Below the pieces are notes generated by a model. It did no database searches. It was not told the DNA's origin and worked only from the letters and a program-made list of their open reading frames with translations. Both the position numbers and the translations under genes were made by a program. From Odobenus rosmarus divergens (Eukaryota; Chordata; Mammalia; Carnivora; Odobenidae): 64,000 nt of DNA. The DNA is taken from the NCBI RefSeq assembly GCF_000321225.1, contig NW_004452163.1, positions 1-64,000 on the forward strand, in the 5' to 3' direction. The stretch's first letter is position 1. Every line of letters starts with the position of its first letter. Below, piece by piece: positions 22,216 through 64,000 of this stretch.

Positions 22216-22746
22216 TCTACTTCTAGATTACATAAGTCTTTTAAGAAAGTGTCCAATTGTCATTTTTACATATGAAAACATAGTACCTTGCATATAATAG
22301 TTTACTTGATCTCTGTATGGTATCCACATTCAAGAGACACCAATATGAAGGTGTGTGTGTGTAATCCTGTGAATATCCATTTATCCTTTATCATAAGAAA
22401 GTATCTCCTACTCCCTAACAAGATTACAAGTTTGTTTTGATGACAAAGACTTGATTTTCAAAACCATTCTGATTGTCTGATACCCCATAGATGGCCATTA
22501 ACGTTGTCATTTGTTCAACTCACAGTTACTACTGTGCATGTACTGTGTAACAGGCATCTTGCTGGATGCTTCCAAAGATGAATGAAGACACAGCTTCCTC
22601 CTAAGAAATTAAATTCTATGGTCTTAAAAAAATTAATGAAGCTATGGAGTACATGTGTGAGGGGGTTAGGAAATAGAATTTTGACTTCTGTTTTCCCCTT
22701 GTTCAAATGTAATTTTTGCTCCATTTATGACCACTTAAATTGAGCT

Positions 22747-62855
<40,109 letters not shown>

Positions 62856-62979
62856 TCACTCCATGGGGCTGGTGTGTGGCCTACTCACTGTCAATGCAGA
62901 GTAATTCTTCCAGAATAACTCTTCCTACTTAATTTAGTGTGCTGTTTTGTTCTCACTACTGTTTTTATTTTGAGAGATT

Positions 62980-63690
62980 GAAAACACCCAGAAGAGCGTA
63001 ACAAATAATTTAACTATTCATACACTCACCAATCAAAATTTACACTTGTTAATAGTTTGCCATATCTGTTTCAACATTCTTAATATGTATATAAGAGAAA
63101 AATTACAGGTAAGTTGAAGTTCACTTTTCTCCTTATCTCTGTGTTTATTCCCTTCTCTTGAAGTCTACTTTTATCTTTTCTATAAATATATGAATCAAAA
63201 TAATGTATCGTCTTTTGTGTGCTTTAAATATGCATACATTACATATTACTGTATGTATCGTTCTATACCTACTTTTTTCTACTTGACATCGCTTTGAGAC
63301 CTTTAGCTATCTTGATATATAGGTGTGTAGGTATATGTGTGTATGTGTGAACTTCATTCCTTTTAACTACTATATAGTATTCTTTTGTGAGAATATACTG
63401 CATTGTATGTTTCTATTCTGCTGTTGATGGACATCGATTTCCCAGCATTTTGATATCATACTTGGTGTTGCAAGTAGCACCCTGAACCTGTTTCCTTGTA
63501 CAAACAGGTAAAAGTGTTGTTAAGAGTGTCTTTCTACATATACCCAGAAGTGGAGTTAGTGCATCATAGGATATGCACATTTTAAACTTATATTTTTAAA
63601 TTGTCCTCTCCAGTGGCTCTTTTAATTCTCCCTCTAACCAGTGGGATACGAAGGTTGGTCTTTTCCCACTTGCTTGCCAGTTTTGTTGCA
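62980..63690 (-). repeat. Old L1 3' fragment
   Basis: CACCCAGAAGAGCGTAAC.., ..TGATGGACATCGATTTCCCAGC..TTTTGATATCATAC..GTTGCAAGTAGCACCCTGAAC.., ..ACCCAGAAGTGGAGTTAGTGCATCATAGG is a reversed old L1 3' region. Boundaries are rough. Confidence 0.65.
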
Positions 63691-64000
63691 CTTAATTTGG
63701 CAAGGAAGCATTTAATGCATTAAACAAATAAAATCTGGAATTAAAGAAAGGGGAGTCAGGGAATAATTTGCCTTTAAAAATCTTGTTTAAATTTAGGTTA
63801 GGGAAGGCGTTATGCTTTTAGAGTCTCTGCCCGGGTTCCTGTTAATTAGCACCTGCAGCTTGTTCTTCTCTCACGCCGTCTCTCTGACAATGAGAGGCAT
63901 GTTCCGAATTGAAAGAGGACCTTACTGAGGTCACCTATATGCAAATCAGGTTCCATAAGTATCAACGGAAGCAGGTCTGAGAGCTAATGTCCCAGGCAAT
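63691..64000. other. SPAG17 intron end, nothing recognised
   Basis: Less A/T-rich than its surroundings from about 63810, with no exon borders and no repeat that I can name. Confidence 0.5.

Overview
The window is mammalian nuclear DNA. It has short exons with GT/AG splice sites separated by long, repeat-rich introns, and it carries MIR, L2, MER5A, MaLR and L1 repeats. The lysine-tRNA-derived Can-SINEs, with their diagnostic 'ACAAGCAGGGGGAG' and 'GCTTAACCGACTGAGCCACCCAGGCGCCC' style blocks, place it in a carnivore. The SINE subtype looks like a caniform, probably a bear/seal/mustelid-type animal rather than a dog, but the species cannot be fixed from this sequence alone.

Two protein-coding genes meet tail to tail. 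On the + strand, bases 341-6294 hold the last seven coding exons of WDR3 (the UTP12 homologue of the small-subunit processome), about 209 C-terminal residues ending in the lysine/arginine-rich tail. On the - strand, bases 62731 down to 22747 hold eighteen exons of SPAG17 (the PF6 homologue of the ciliary central-pair C1a projection), about 755 C-terminal residues including the stop codon. The order and orientation match the WDR3-SPAG17 neighbourhood of human 1p12. The two genes do not share a pathway (ribosome assembly versus axoneme motility).

Region by region: 1-6.9 kb is the WDR3 3' end. 7.1-14.1 kb is a nearly full-length L1 lying on the - strand, with 5' UTR, ORF1 and a broken ORF2. It was later hit by a Can-SINE (9.6 kb) and by an ATP6V1D processed pseudogene (10.4-11.8 kb). 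14.1-22.7 kb is intergenic, with an MLT1-type solo LTR, a complete LTR-internal-LTR MaLR element (16.8-19.0 kb), L2 and a SINE. 22.7-62.7 kb is SPAG17. Its large introns hold LTR, L2, MER5A and SINE copies at 29-38 kb and a composite L1-in-L1 at 53-59 kb. 62.7-64 kb is upstream SPAG17 intron with an old L1 piece.

I found no undescribed gene system. The most useful observations are: a one-base reading-phase break between SPAG17 exons near 42 kb; an antisense SINE filling most of a 304-bp SPAG17 intron next to a splice donor; nested insertions dated by target-site duplications; and an 18-bp and a 35-bp tandem repeat.
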